Part shown: one piece after another, positions 33,411 to 44,815 of the stretch
Numbering within the stretch: the first letter of the stretch is position 1
Layout: each line of letters begins with the position of its first letter
Assembly (NCBI RefSeq): GCF_021018805.1
Contig: NC_086283.1
Span: 56,782,705 to 56,846,704 of the forward strand
Direction of reading: 5' to 3'
Length of the DNA stretch: 64,000 bases
From: Prinia subflava
Taxonomy: Eukaryota > Chordata > Aves > Passeriformes > Cisticolidae
Program-made: the position numbers and the translations under genes
The notes under the pieces: generated by a model
What the model was told of the DNA's origin: nothing
Database searches by the model: none
The model's input: only the letters and a program-made list of their open reading frames with translations

Positions 33411-33585
33411 AAGAAAGAAAAAGAAAAAGAAAAAGAAAAAGAAAAAGAAAAAGAAAAAGAAAAAGAAAAAGAAAAAGAAAAAGAAAAAGAAAAAGAAAAA
33501 GAAAAAGAAAAAGAAAAAGAAAAAGAAAAAGAAAAAGAAAAAGAAAAAGAAAAAGAAAAAGAAAAAGAAAAAGAAAAAGAAAAAG
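33411..33585. repeat. (AAAAAG)28 hexanucleotide microsatellite
   Basis: An uninterrupted AAAAAG array (28 perfect units, 33418-33585) with a slightly irregular GAAA start. The long Lys/Arg or Leu/Phe open frames across it are artefacts of the 6-base period. The purity implies recent expansion and likely length polymorphism. Confidence 0.97.
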
Positions 33586-34664
33586 TTTATTCAAAGGGTG
33601 ATTGCTGAAAATAATTGACATTGAGTAAAAAAGGAAACCTCCTTAAAAACCACAACCCTACTGAAGGAAAATGCTAGAAGATAAATCTTCTCTTTTGGAG
33701 TCCTTGATACCATGACTGAGAGAAAAAGTTGGAACAGAAGCCTAGTCATGGAGAACCATTGTTAAATGCAAATACCCAGACATACCCAGGAGTAAAATGC
33801 AGGTGGTTTTGATCCGTCCTGAGCAGGCTTATGATCCAGTAGTTAGCCAACACAGACTCATTTTCTACTGATCACATGCAGCAATTTCTGAACTGAGCTG
33901 AGCAGCAACTAACAGGTGTGTGTGTGTGTGGTTATGTATTTTATGACTCTATTTACATTCCCAGTGTAACTACAATGAGAGGACTGAAAATTCAGTCTTG
34001 CCACTAGCATCAGGATGATTATTACAGAATTACTGAGCCATTTTACATAGCCAGGAAGAAAAATGCTGGTGTAAAGATTCAATTTCCCACTGCCAGAGTG
34101 ACCCATCAGGCTGCAACCCATCTGCTTCCCTGAACTGCATGTGTTCCCAGAGACTGCCAAGTACTGGAATAAGAAAAAGGTGATCTTCAAGAGAGAGAAG
34201 AGAGTTTCAGCAGGAAAGGAAGGAATGTTCCTGTTGTATAGGAGAAACAAAAAAAGAAAGGAAAGAAATATATATTTAGGTAGAACTGCCATTGCTGCTA
34301 GCTGTAGAAAGATCTCTGAGTGTGCCAGATCCTAGCACTAAACTAGAGGACTCTGCAGCAGAAGACGCTACATTGGATAAATGTAATATTTAAAAACAGA
34401 ATAGAAGTAGCTTCTGATTCTCCTCAGCCCTATCTTTACCAATTCTGTGCAGCTGAGCAACCTGGGAGCAAATATAAATAAGTAAATGGGAGCGGATACC
34501 TGGGCAATACTGTGGTGACTGTGAGATGGATTGTCTAGGACTGCCCATACCTGCAATGACACATAAACTATATAAGTCTGTGTAACACAGGGATAAACAG
34601 CAAAACTTGTTTTAATTCATCTGGAACAGGCACTAGGTGTGGTCACATTGCTCTTTAAGGATGA
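33586..34664. other. Unique sequence between two LTRs, no gene seen
   Basis: About 1 kb with a short GT run near 33917-33931. It shows no gag, pol or env resemblance, which argues against the two flanking LTRs belonging to one provirus. Confidence 0.55.
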
Positions 34665-34669
34665 AGGGC
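34665..34669. repeat. Target-site duplication AGGGC, left
   Basis: AGGGC before the LTR start pairs with AGGAC at 35410-35414 (one mismatch), as expected of an old 5-bp duplication. Confidence 0.7.
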
Positions 34670-35409
34670 TGTCTTGGTTTGGAAAGGCAGGTTTGCCAGG
34701 GAAAACTGTAGCTTCCCTTGGAATAGAGAATGTAACCCCCACCTCCCTCCAAATGATCATAACTTTGCAATTAGAGGCTTTCAGGCAAAGATAGGGGAAT
34801 AGGAATAACAGTTCTCCATTAGGAATATTAAAAATACAAATGTAGTAGTACAAAAACAAACAAACAAACAAACAAACAAAAATCCTAGAAACCCTGACAG
34901 AGTCAGAATATGATCTGACACCCTGTTGGTCAGGGTGTTGGAAGCAGTCCAAATAAATTCTCCTGGAATGACAGATGTGGTTCTGTTGGAGCAGAGATGA
35001 TTCTGCAGAAGGGTCCAGTGGTGATGAGATGCGTCCAGTTTTCCTCTGGGAAATCCAGTGGAAAAACATGCTGCTTTGGTGTTCTGAATTGCAGGTTTTA
35101 TGCAGGTGGGAATGCTTGGCTCCTCCCACTTGGTGGATCATCTCACAATGGATGATGTAATGTGTCATGTCATTGGTGAGCCTTAATGGCCCATTAACAG
35201 AAGATATTCCCCTGGAGGGGCAATGGATCATGGAAGGGATAAGGAACATTGCTCCACTTGGTTTTAACATCTGTCCCATTAGCAGAAAGACACCCACCCC
35301 CTCCCCCCCAGAGTTATGAGATAAAGAAAAGGCACCTCTTCAACCAGTTTCAACAGATTTGGAATAGAATGCATGCTTTTGGTTACATCTTGCATTGCAA
35401 CCCAAGACA
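34670..35409 (-). mobile_element. ERV solo LTR, copy 2 of a shared family, 740 bp
   Basis: LTR with TG...CA ends and imperfect inverted termini (TGTCTTGGTTTGG at the left, ...GCAACCCAAGACA at the right), flanked by AGGGC/AGGAC. It is the fuller of the two family copies here and has the left (U5) part that copy 1 has lost or replaced. On the minus strand a TATA-like GCATAAAAC lies at 35095-35103; the AATAAA of copy 1 is mutated. A (CAAA)n run lies at about 34856-34880. A 226-codon minus-strand open frame covers nearly the whole LTR, but nothing in it resembles a retroviral or host protein. The sequence looks like a passerine ERVL-family LTR; the name needs a repeat library. Confidence 0.88.
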
Positions 35410-35414
35410 AGGAC
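35410..35414. repeat. Target-site duplication AGGAC, right
   Basis: Right partner of 34665-34669, with one mismatch. Confidence 0.7.
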
Positions 35415-38400
35415 AAAACTATGAAGATTTAGTTGATCCCCTGAATACCAGAGCCTGGGTCACATCACCTGAGATTGCTGCAGTTACCTATAAAGGTTTC
35501 CATACTGCAGCAGCTCTTTTGCAGAGACATCTGCTCCTCCTTCTCCACTCAACTGATGGCCATAGAGAAAAACAGAGAACATTCTGCTTCTCCTGTCGTA
35601 CTTCTCCTGTAGTTAATTATTTTCCACTTTTTTCTGTCTTCTGTGAATCCTGGTTTGAACTACACCAGTTCAAGTTCATGATCTCTGGACCTCATTAGGT
35701 CCTTCACCTGATGAAAATGCAAGTCCTTTCTTGTAGCACAGGGCTTCTTCACACAGGTTGACACTTAATTCTCAGCTTTGCCTTCAGTATGCTAATAAAT
35801 TGTCCTTCTTTCTTCCCTCTGAAAATGTACTCTCTGTCTGATGAAACATTTGTCTGGCCCTTTGCAGCCTTTAAGATCCTTTTTCAAGTTGCACAGCAGA
35901 GCAGGGATCAAGTTTTCTTTGGTGTTTCCCTGGCCTGGTACTTGAAGAGGGTCTTGCTCTTTCCTTGTCAGGCCCAGCTCAGTCCCCAGAGCTGTCAGAC
36001 ATGAGCGGTGCTGCCCTGCTCAACTGTACTCTTGCAGAGTTGCCACGGGCAGACACAGACTACCAAAAACTGTTTCCACAGAGCCTGAGGCTCCTCTGGG
36101 ATGACTAATAACAACCTCTCAGCTCTGCTTCGCTATGCCTCCTCATAGCAATCAGGCAATCTTGCAACCTCTGCACTCAGACCAGCATCACCTTCCCAGG
36201 TCGTGTCTGTCCTTTGACCTCCCAGGAGTATGAAATCCTGGTCCTGCAGCTCTTCAGAGCTGTCAGTAAGGGGGAAGAGGCCTCAAGAGCTGGGTGGCAT
36301 TGTGGAAATCTACCTACAAAAACAGCTTTGGCATTTCCTTTGCATTGACAACTGGTGGATGTTTGCTTGATGTGACTGAATCATCACGGACAGCACCAGT
36401 CTACAGGCACAAAGGAATTCCTAAGCCAGACCATTCAGTAGCAGCACGTGGCTGTGCCATGAGGCAGAGGGGACCTCAGCTCTTGTGATGCAGTGAATAC
36501 ACCACCGGCAGTCACCAGCTGAAAACCATTCAAGCCACCTAAAACACTTGGTTAAGCAAACCCACTAGAAGTTCAGAGCTTTAGCCAGCTGTCTGAATTG
36601 CTTGTAAGGTTTTAGAGCTCAGATGCCATAGGATTTCTGAGCGCTGTCCCAAAAGATAAAAGTTCTCTGTTGCTCAATTCATTGTCTCATTGGGAACAGA
36701 GAGGGCAAACTCCCAGGAGGTACCAAAGTCATGCTGCAGTGGCCTGGACCAAGCAACAAAAATTCATACAGCAGCAATTAATAAACTACAACAAATGCAT
36801 TAGTATTCTAGTGGGAAAATAGAAAAGAAGGGAGAAATATTCTCTGACAAGAGCTAAATAGCTAACTACCTTGAGTCACTGGGTTTTTTTATTATCACAA
36901 AAATTCTGGCATCATAATTGTAATACCTGGAATCAATAATAACAAATTGGGTTATAAAGAAACATTGCTGTGATTTTAAATACATTATTGGCGTACTGAA
37001 ATAATGTACAATCCAATAACCATTCCTTTAACACTGGTTTTTGCAAACTGTAATTGAGAAAGTTAAATTGTTAATCGTAATTCAATACAGTGCTTGACAA
37101 TTATTCTGTTATGCATAAAGATAATAGGCATAACAATTGGCTTGTTTACGTGTGGCAGAAGGCCTACTCATTTTAATTTTGGATATTCCAATTGGCTGTC
37201 TTTTATAAAACAGTTAGAATATAACTCTGCTTACCCTTGAAAAAATAAGGGTGATTCCACCAAAGACATGGGCTCCTTTGCATTTTTGTGCCACAGATCA
37301 GAATATTGTCACTTGAGCTCTTCATGTGGCCATCTTCTGCTCAGCAAGTTTTATACAAGTTAAGAAGGAGCTTTCATCATAATTATAGATTATTTTGGCT
37401 GCATGGTGGGGAGCACTTGTGTAGAAAATAAAAGTTTGTTCAGCTCCTGGCATGAACGCATCCCTTTAAAACTAATGTAGAGTTATCAAAATGACTCAAT
37501 TTTAATCAATTGCATTTCTGCAGATTGCCTGATATTATAAGCTGGCAGAGATCTAGAAATTCATAAATCAAAAGCAATACTTTTTAATGCCTCAGATGTT
37601 GAAATAAGCTAGTGATTGGCGTGTGACTTACAGGACAACATTTTTTAGGAGTAGGATTATTGTGTTCTTATTTCCTAATTCTCTTTTTGCTTTTTTTGGA
37701 AGATGAGAGACTATGAGACTTGTCATAGTTAGAATTTTAGCTGCCTTTATCTGATTAAATAGTTTTTTATCATTTTTATCATTTTTCATGTATCTGTAAG
37801 TTTCTTGGGAGAGTGGAAGAAATCAGAAGAAGAGATAGGATATATTAATTTTTCTCTTGATAAATAAACCTCACAGCAAAGAACCCTGCAACAAAACTGT
37901 GATTCTATTCTTTTTAATTTGTCATCTAAAGTATTGTATAATCCATTTGTTTTTCCACAGCAGTCATCAGAAATTCACTCTGTAACAATAAAGAGGGAAC
38001 ATTTTTTGTATGCAAAACAACCTTCTGCTTAGGGCTTCTAAAATGAAATTAATACTGCACATGTACAGTGTTCTTATTTTGGTGACTCTTTAGATTAGGT
38101 GGATAAAAGATGGAAGTTTCGTTTACTACAAATATTTTTTGTGACTGCTGAATAGAACCCAGCTTCAGAATAGTGCTTTCTTTGGTTGACTTTTACCTCT
38201 ATTAAATAAATTATGAATTTTTTTCTCTTATTAGACAGGAAATGTCAGAAAAAGCAGTTTGAGTTTTTCTGCCAAAGGAAAAAAAATAAATTGCCTTTAC
38301 AGATTAAAGTGATTAAAACATAAAAATAATTTCTGTAGACAAAGCTGATGACCTTGAAAAGTGATATACTTCAATTTTTGAAACAGGTTTTTTAAGCCAG

Positions 38401-39103
38401 CCTACTGGCACAGAAGTTTTCTAGCTTGCTCAAAAAAATCCCCAAATCCCAAAAAACACCACCTTTTTTTTTTCCTGTTGTCTGGATGTGCTTTCCATGA
38501 GTATGGCATTCAGGCTTGGGGGACCAGGGAACCATGAGAGTCTGGTTAGGTGTGCAACTGATAATGTGCCCTTGAAGCAGAGAACGAGATTCAGCCAGTG
38601 TGCTAGTCTCTTATTTTAGAAATGCTTATTTATATTTATAAAAATCTTACAAGAGGTTAAAAGAAACGTTGGTGGGATGTTTAGATCACTGCATCCATTT
38701 ACAAGAAAGGGAATCCAGGTCCTCTCTGATTGTCAAACTCCAGCTGACTGAAAGGTAATTATCTTTTCAGCCAGCAATGGTAATCATCATAGAGAGGCTG
38801 CTTAGTGAAACAGCAGAATGTTTTTACATGTCAGCTGGCCCTTGCAGTCCCCCTGCCAGTTTATCAGGAGATAAACCTGATTTGCTTTACCAACACCTGA
38901 GTGACTTACCTGGAGCCTATAACTTAAAAGATTCTAGAATTCTTTTGGTTGTAAGAGCAGTCCTTTGTCTTAAGTCCGTATCCTTGATGCATTTGGGGAC
39001 AGTCCAGGGAAGTCTGCTCCTGCATGTGCACAGAGGAGACTTGGAATTATTATCCAAAATAATTCAGAATCTTTATCAATACCTTTATCTGTGCCAAACT
39101 TGT

Positions 39104-39106
<3 letters not shown>
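35415..39106. other. Unique AT-rich sequence, part looks like conserved non-coding DNA
   Basis: No gene or transposon was recognised in 3.7 kb. A plus-strand open frame that starts inside the LTR runs to 35698 without family resemblance. From about 36880 to 37610 the sequence is AT-rich but complex, with many ATTA/TAAT homeodomain-type cores (for example 'gtaattgag', 'gttaatcgtaattc') and no simple repeats, the texture of conserved distal enhancers. That reading is inference only. Confidence 0.45.

Positions 39107-39158
<52 letters not shown>
39107..39158. repeat. Poly(A), 52 bases
   Basis: An unbroken run of 52 adenines followed by GAAGAGGGTGGGGGGG. No AATAAA lies in the 30 bases before it, so it is better called a homopolymer tract than the tail of a processed transcript. 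Confidence 0.95.
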
Positions 39159-39160
<2 letters not shown>

Positions 39161-40534
39161 AGAGGGTGGGGGGGAAACAAAGAAACTAGAGTTTATTCGC
39201 ATCAGAGACAATTGGCACTCCTTTAAGAGTGTATTTTCTCACCACCTCAAACTTTTTGTGTCCATTGAGTGTCCTTAGGGTAATGTTTAGACTATAGCTT
39301 CCACTAGCTTTGGTTTTTCCCTCTTCATTCCGCAAATAGCAGCATTTTGAGATGATTTATTTTGGTACTTCAAAAGGAAGAGGAATATAGTGAATAATGC
39401 ACTAACTAATGCGGACATCTCTTAATTTGACAGATTAATGTGACACTTTTCTATTAAAATAGTTGCATCCAAGCAATTTGCTTCTAAGAAGGCAAGTAAA
39501 TGGGCGAAGCATAAAGGCAGTGTAAACAAATAGCAGATATTTTAGCCCTCTGCCATGATTTTGGGACAGCTTGCAACTTGATGCAAAGCAAAATAGCTCA
39601 GCCCAGTTCTATTATGAGCAAATACTGTACAACTCATGTATAATAGCTCTCCTGTACAAAATTTGCAAAACAAAAGCAACTTCTGCATTTGTGTTACGGG
39701 AGGACTAGAAGTTGAATTTCCAAGTAGAACCTGACATTGTATCTAGCAAGGCCAGAGGAAGTGCATATATTTTTCATTTATGCTTGGGTTATTTGGTTTC
39801 ATTTAAGTTCACGGCTAGTTTACAGAGCCAACAGTAAAAAGACCTGATAGAAAATCTTATGTCCCCTGTTAAACAAGAAAATAAGTGAACATGACTGAAG
39901 GGAGTAATAATCTAGTGAGGGAATGTAGACATGTATGGAATGCAAGGTTTTAATGAAACCACAGGCTACGAGAAAATCCATTCAGTCTAGGTATTGCTCC
40001 AAGAAATCAACTGGGGTTTTTTCTGAAGTCAATTACAGGCTTGTCACACATGGCATTATGTAGCGAGTTTTGATAGAAGGGATTATGTTCAAACAGAAAA
40101 GTTTATCCTTCCATAAACTGTGGCTGCATATCTGATGTGGGTGTCAAGACTGACCTCAAAAGGCCTTGGCTGTCTGCTGAGTTGCAGGCTCATATTGCTT
40201 AAATTTGGAAGTGTACTTTTCATTGTTGTGCTACAGGTGAGGAAGGAAGAACAGACAAAGAGGTTAAGTTAAGGAAATACAGACAGACCTTTAACACTGA
40301 CCCCATAAAATCCAATCGAGGTATTAGCCAGCTGGCCAGGAAAGGGAAAAGTTCCCAAAATGCACCTCAGCCTCTAGAAAGGATATCTATCTGATAGCTC
40401 CTAAGACGTCTCCATCCATCAGAAGGCTTGAAACATGAAATGCTTAGGGGCAGAGTTCATAGGCCCTGAGAAACAGTAAACAGGGAGGGGGAAATCAAGC
40501 AGGCCTGTAGGAACAGAGATAGAGCTGGGTCATA
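39159..40534. other. Unique AT-rich sequence, no gene seen
   Basis: No repeat or gene was recognised. The part at about 39340-39700 is AT-rich, complex and repeat-free, similar in texture to 36880-37610. Confidence 0.5.
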
Positions 40535-41018
40535 TCACAGAATCATAGAACCACAGAATGGCTGTGTTGGAAGGGACTTTAAATTTTACCTAGTTCCAGC
40601 TCCCCTGCCATGGGCAAGGATACCTTTCACTAGAGCAGGTTGCTCAGAGCCCCAAAAGACCTGGCCTTGAACGAATGGAGAGATAAGCATCAACTTCACA
40701 GGGCAATCCATGCCACTGCCTTACCACTCTCAGATAGAATTTCTCCCTAATATCTAATCTAAATCTGTCCTATGCCAGTTTTAAGACACTGTCTTGTCCT
40801 TATGAAAAGTCCTTTTCCAGCTCTCTTGTAGCCCCTGTAAATACTAGAAGGCTGCTAGAAAATCTTCCCTAAACCTTCTCTTTAATAACCTCATCCTGTC
40901 TTCATAGGACAGGAGCTCCAGCCCTCTTATCACCTTTGTAACACTGCTCTGGACTCCCTCCAGCAGGTCAATGTCATTCTTACGTTGGGTCCCCACCTTC
41001 AGGCCAGGACACGGGCTG
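40535..41018 (-). mobile_element. CR1 LINE 3' end
   Basis: Minus-strand CR1 with a clear tail at the left ('tcacagaatcatagaaccac', 'ttggaagggactttaaattt', 'ccctgccatgggcaaggata'), the 3' UTR and the C-terminal ORF2 block ('DLLEGVQSSVTKVIRGLELL' on the minus strand). 5' truncated at about 41018. Confidence 0.92.
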
Positions 41019-41199
41019 CATGCACATTTGTTTCTCACTGACCTTATTCCTCAGACATTGCTGAGAATGGCAGAGCCCAGGCATGGGAATGGTCTTGTAG
41101 AGTAATACTGTAATCAGACATAAGAAGGCTTTCCATAAAAGAATATACAGTTTTTAAATTTGTTGGGTACAGGAGCAGGCAACTCCTAAATGTTGGAAG

Positions 41200-42872
41200 A
41201 AATGTAGGTGAGGCAGAAGGCTGGCTTGGTTGAACAGGGGTCTTCTCCTGGAAATAAGGTGCACAAGATGCTCAGTGGAAGCAAGGTCAGGTGCCATGGA
41301 AGAAAGATAGAGATGCTGCACTGTAAGGAGAAAATGTGCAGCCAAAGCTCATCTGGAGTTAAAGCTGGCCTGAACTGTGGGGGACAATAAGAAAAGGTTT
41401 CTCAAACATATTACTGGCAAAAGGCAGTGTAAAAATAACATCAGCCTGCTACAGGATGAGAATGGTCATCTCACAAACAGGGACATGGACAAGGCAGAGG
41501 TGTTTAATGCATTCTTTGCCTCTGTCTTCAACATGGATCCAGGGAGGTGTCAGTGCCCTGAGCTGGAGGACCAAGACTCTGGGAATGATCAGCTCCCAAA
41601 TAACCCTGAGGCTGTGCAGGATCTGCTGCTCCAGCTGGATCCCTACAAATTTATAGAGCTTGATAAGACTCATCCAAGAATACTTGAAGAGCTGGCTGAT
41701 AGCATTGCAAAGCCACTCTTGATGATATTTGTGTGGTCTTGGAATCTGGAGAGGTCCCAGTTAACTGAAAGCTGCGTAAGGTTTTCCCAACCTTCAAGAA
41801 GGACAAGAAGGATGACCCTGTAAACTACACACCTGTCAGTCTCACTTCAGTGCCTGGTAAAATTATGGAGAAGATTATTCTGGGAGTTCTGAAAAACACC
41901 TGAATGACACTGCAGCCATCATCACAGCCAACACATCCTTGTGAGATGTATCACAGGGCTCCATCCTTGGGCCCACACCTCTTGAACATCTTCATAAATG
42001 ACCTGGATGCAGGACTCAAAGGAAAACTAAGTCAGTTTGCTGATAACACTAAACTGAGAGGTGTTAACTCCCTTGAAGGCAGGGAGGCCCTTCAGGGAGA
42101 CCTTGACAGATCACAGGAAATCACCATATGAACCATATGAAGTTTAACAAGGATTCTGCACCTGGGGTGGAGCAATCTGGATGTGTGTATACTCTGGGCA
42201 ACAAGAGGCTGGAGAGCAGCACTGTGGAAAAGGACCTGGGGTCCTGGTCCATGGCAAGCTGAACATGAGTCAGCAGTGCCCTGGCAGCCTGGAGGGCCAA
42301 CCCTGTCCTGGGGTGCATCAGGCACAGCATCACCAGCCAGGCAAGAGAGGGGATTGTCCCACTCTGCTCTGCACTGGGGCAGCCTCACCTCGAGTGCTGG
42401 GGGCCGTTTCAGGTGTCACAATACAAAAAGACATTGAGCTGTTAGAGAGTGTCCAAAGGAGGGCCATGAAGATGGTGAAGGGCCTGGAGGGGAAGCTGTG
42501 TGAGGAGAGATTGAGATCCCTGGGTCTGTTCAGCCTGGAGGAGACTGAGGAGATAGCCCATTGCAGTCTACAACATCCTCACAGGGAAGAGCAGGCACCA
42601 ATCCCTTCACTCTTGTGACCAGTGACAGGACTCAAGGGAATGGCATGACGCTGGATCACAGGAGGTTTTGGCTGAATATCAGGAAAGGTTCCTCATGCTG
42701 GTTGGGCACTGGAACATGTTCCCAGGGAAATGGTCACAGCACCATGCCTGACAGAGCTCAGGAAGGATTTGGAAAACATTTTCAGGTGCATTGTGTGTCC
42801 TGTTTGGGGCCAGGAGTTGGACATGATGATCCTCGTGGGTCCCTTCCAACTAGGGATATTCTATGATTTTAT
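41200..42872 (+). mobile_element. CR1 LINE, 5'-truncated, about 1.7 kb
   Basis: Plus-strand CR1 running from the linker before the reverse transcriptase ('ctggcttggttgaacagggg' and 'gtgggggacaataagaaaag') through the enzyme to a complete 3' end ('gggtcccttccaactaggga', 'tattctatgattttata'). The left edge is approximate. Internal deletions occur around 41880-41950 and 42100-42190. It stands 5'-end to 5'-end with the minus-strand CR1 at 40535-41018. Confidence 0.92.
41377..42440 (+). pseudogene. CR1 reverse-transcriptase remnant
   Basis: Remnant of CR1 ORF2. A 149-codon open stretch (41377-41823) carries the enzyme's N-terminal part: 'DNKKRFLKHITGKRQCKNN', 'DKAEVFNAFFASVFN' and 'THPRILEELADSIAKPL', all CR1 landmarks. 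The frame breaks, then '[20 protein letters not shown]' leads into a catalytic box that reads F-A-D-N (second aspartate to asparagine at 42045-42047). Further on, '[13 protein letters not shown]' and, in other frames, 'SVQRRAMKMVKGLEGKL' complete the C-terminus. The motif A region is missing (an internal deletion near 41880-41950). Not functional. Confidence 0.9.
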
Positions 42873-44738
42873 AAGTTGAAGGCCTGAGTTCAGAAATGCA
42901 GTTGCAGATGCTATGTTGGAAAGGATTTTTCTGCCATTGAAATATCAGGGGTATGGAAAATCTCACTGTACTTGCCAAAAGAGAATATAGTCTATGCTGC
43001 AAATGGCTGAAAAAGTGAACTGCCTATCTTTATCCAGATTATCAGTTCCTTGCAACTATGTAGGCTCTAGGACCGATGGATGGATGGATGGGTCTCTCAA
43101 CAGAACAAAAGTGAGTGTACATTCATTAATTTCCAATGTAGGTCACTCCTACTGAGACATTTGTGGGGGTCTGTTCCAGAAAATTTCACTGATTAAAAGG
43201 GCTACAAAGGGTATACAGTATACTGCTTATGACAGCAAGAGAAATAAGGAAGAAAATGGCATAAAAGAAGAAATCTGTTTAAAAAAATGTAAGAAATATT
43301 TGTAATCAACACATCATTCTTATTATGGAATCTGTGTGCTGTGTAAGTGTATCAAATGTAGTGTATTCCTCTTCCATTTTTTCTTGTCTTAGTTTGGTTT
43401 CAGTCTGATAATTCTTAATACATATTTAAGAATGTTCTGCTGAGACAATTTGCAAAGTTAAAAGGACAATTACAGGCTTGATTTTAATTTCTTGGGGGGT
43501 AATTTGTTACAGGTCTTATAAATCTCGTCTTGGCACATGAGTATTTTTCACCAGTGGATAAAATGATAAGGAGAATTCAGAAAATATTCCTACTCCTCGA
43601 GCACACTGCAGTGATTTAATGGGATTAACTCATATAATACAAATAGACCGACCCTGTCCAAATGCAAATATTTCCTCCTCTTCGTTTCTTAGCAATGATT
43701 GCTTTAATTAGAACTTTTTGTGATTCCTGTTTGACAATGGAGGTCTTTCGTTTGTTGGTCCCTACTCAGATGGTGTTTAAATTGCCAAAAAGTTTTGAAG
43801 TTTAACCCAAAAGCAGCTATAACTTATGACGAAATTTGCTTTACTCCCTGCTTGAAAAGATTTCTGCAATATTTTGGAATCTTTGCAAAACAAGATGTTT
43901 GCCTTTGTAAGCAAAACTGTAACATATAGCTCACCTGCCTTTTTTTTCCTGTTTGTCTCTTTAACCTTTTTTACAAAAAGAACTGAAAGCTTCCTAGGTT
44001 CAGAACTGTGAAGGATAGGCTATCCTCAGAACTATTAGCCCAATCTAATGCATTTATTTATGAACTATGCATTTTTACTTTATCAGAATTATGATCTCCC
44101 TAAGGTAAAAACACCTGCTTTATGTACAGGATTGGCTTCTGGACCTCAGTGAAATGGAATAAGCACCTAGTCTGTCTGTTTTAAAAAAATATGTAACTGC
44201 TGTTTTCAGAGAAAGACTAGCTTTCAGCATAGAACTGAGGCTACCAGTATGGGAGTTTTTTCCATTGTGCTCTTATAGTGCACCCAAAGCTGAATTTGTG
44301 CAATATTTAATAATTCAGGTAAAAAGCATTTTGGAATTTATTTGGAATTAATGTTAAATTGGGTATTTTCAAAACTGTCCATTCCCAAAGAGTAGTCAAG
44401 GCCTTAAATTTCCTCAATGCTACTTCTATTTGAGGCCTGTTCTTTGATGACAGCAGGCTGGACTAACACCTGAGAAAGTAACTGTGCTTTATTTAGTTAC
44501 ACTAGAGGATCACAATTACTGCTGCACACAGCTAAGGTCACGGCAGAATGAAGTAGCTGAGGGCACAAATCCTTTCCTTTATTTTTTCCTTTCATGCTCT
44601 GCCAGGTTCAGTAATCCCTGGATTATTCATTTTTCCTTTTCATGGGATAACTCTGCAGATAACTAAATTTTAAGAAGTATTACTTAATGCTTTGGACTCT
44701 AAAGCAACCAACCACACCATGCCTCCTCCTCCACCCCC
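42873..44738. other. Unique AT-rich sequence, no gene seen
   Basis: No transposon or gene was recognised. A short GATG run lies at about 43076-43090. The block at about 43400-43760 is repeat-free, with an octamer ATGCAAAT (43662-43669) and several TAATTA-like cores. Confidence 0.5.
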
Positions 44739-44815
44739 TCAAAAAAAAAAAAAAAGAAAAGAAAAAAAAAGAAAGAAAGAAAAAAAATAGAAAAAGAAAA
44801 AGAAAGTAAGCAAAC
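44739..44815. repeat. A-rich GAAA-type low-complexity tract
   Basis: A15 followed by irregular GAAA, GAAAA and AAAG units. A second, shorter tract follows at about 44903-44922. Confidence 0.9.

Noticed and set aside
33411..33585. Regular array considered as a CRISPR-like repeat
   Set aside because: There are no spacers; it is a simple hexanucleotide repeat in a vertebrate genome.
33385..33621. Lys/Arg- and Leu/Phe-rich open frames of 64-77 codons
   Set aside because: They are produced by the (AAAAAG)n period and carry no protein signal.
32709..35414. One full ERV provirus with LTRs at 32714 and 34670
   Set aside because: Each LTR has its own different 5-bp duplication and the sequence between shows no retroviral gene resemblance.
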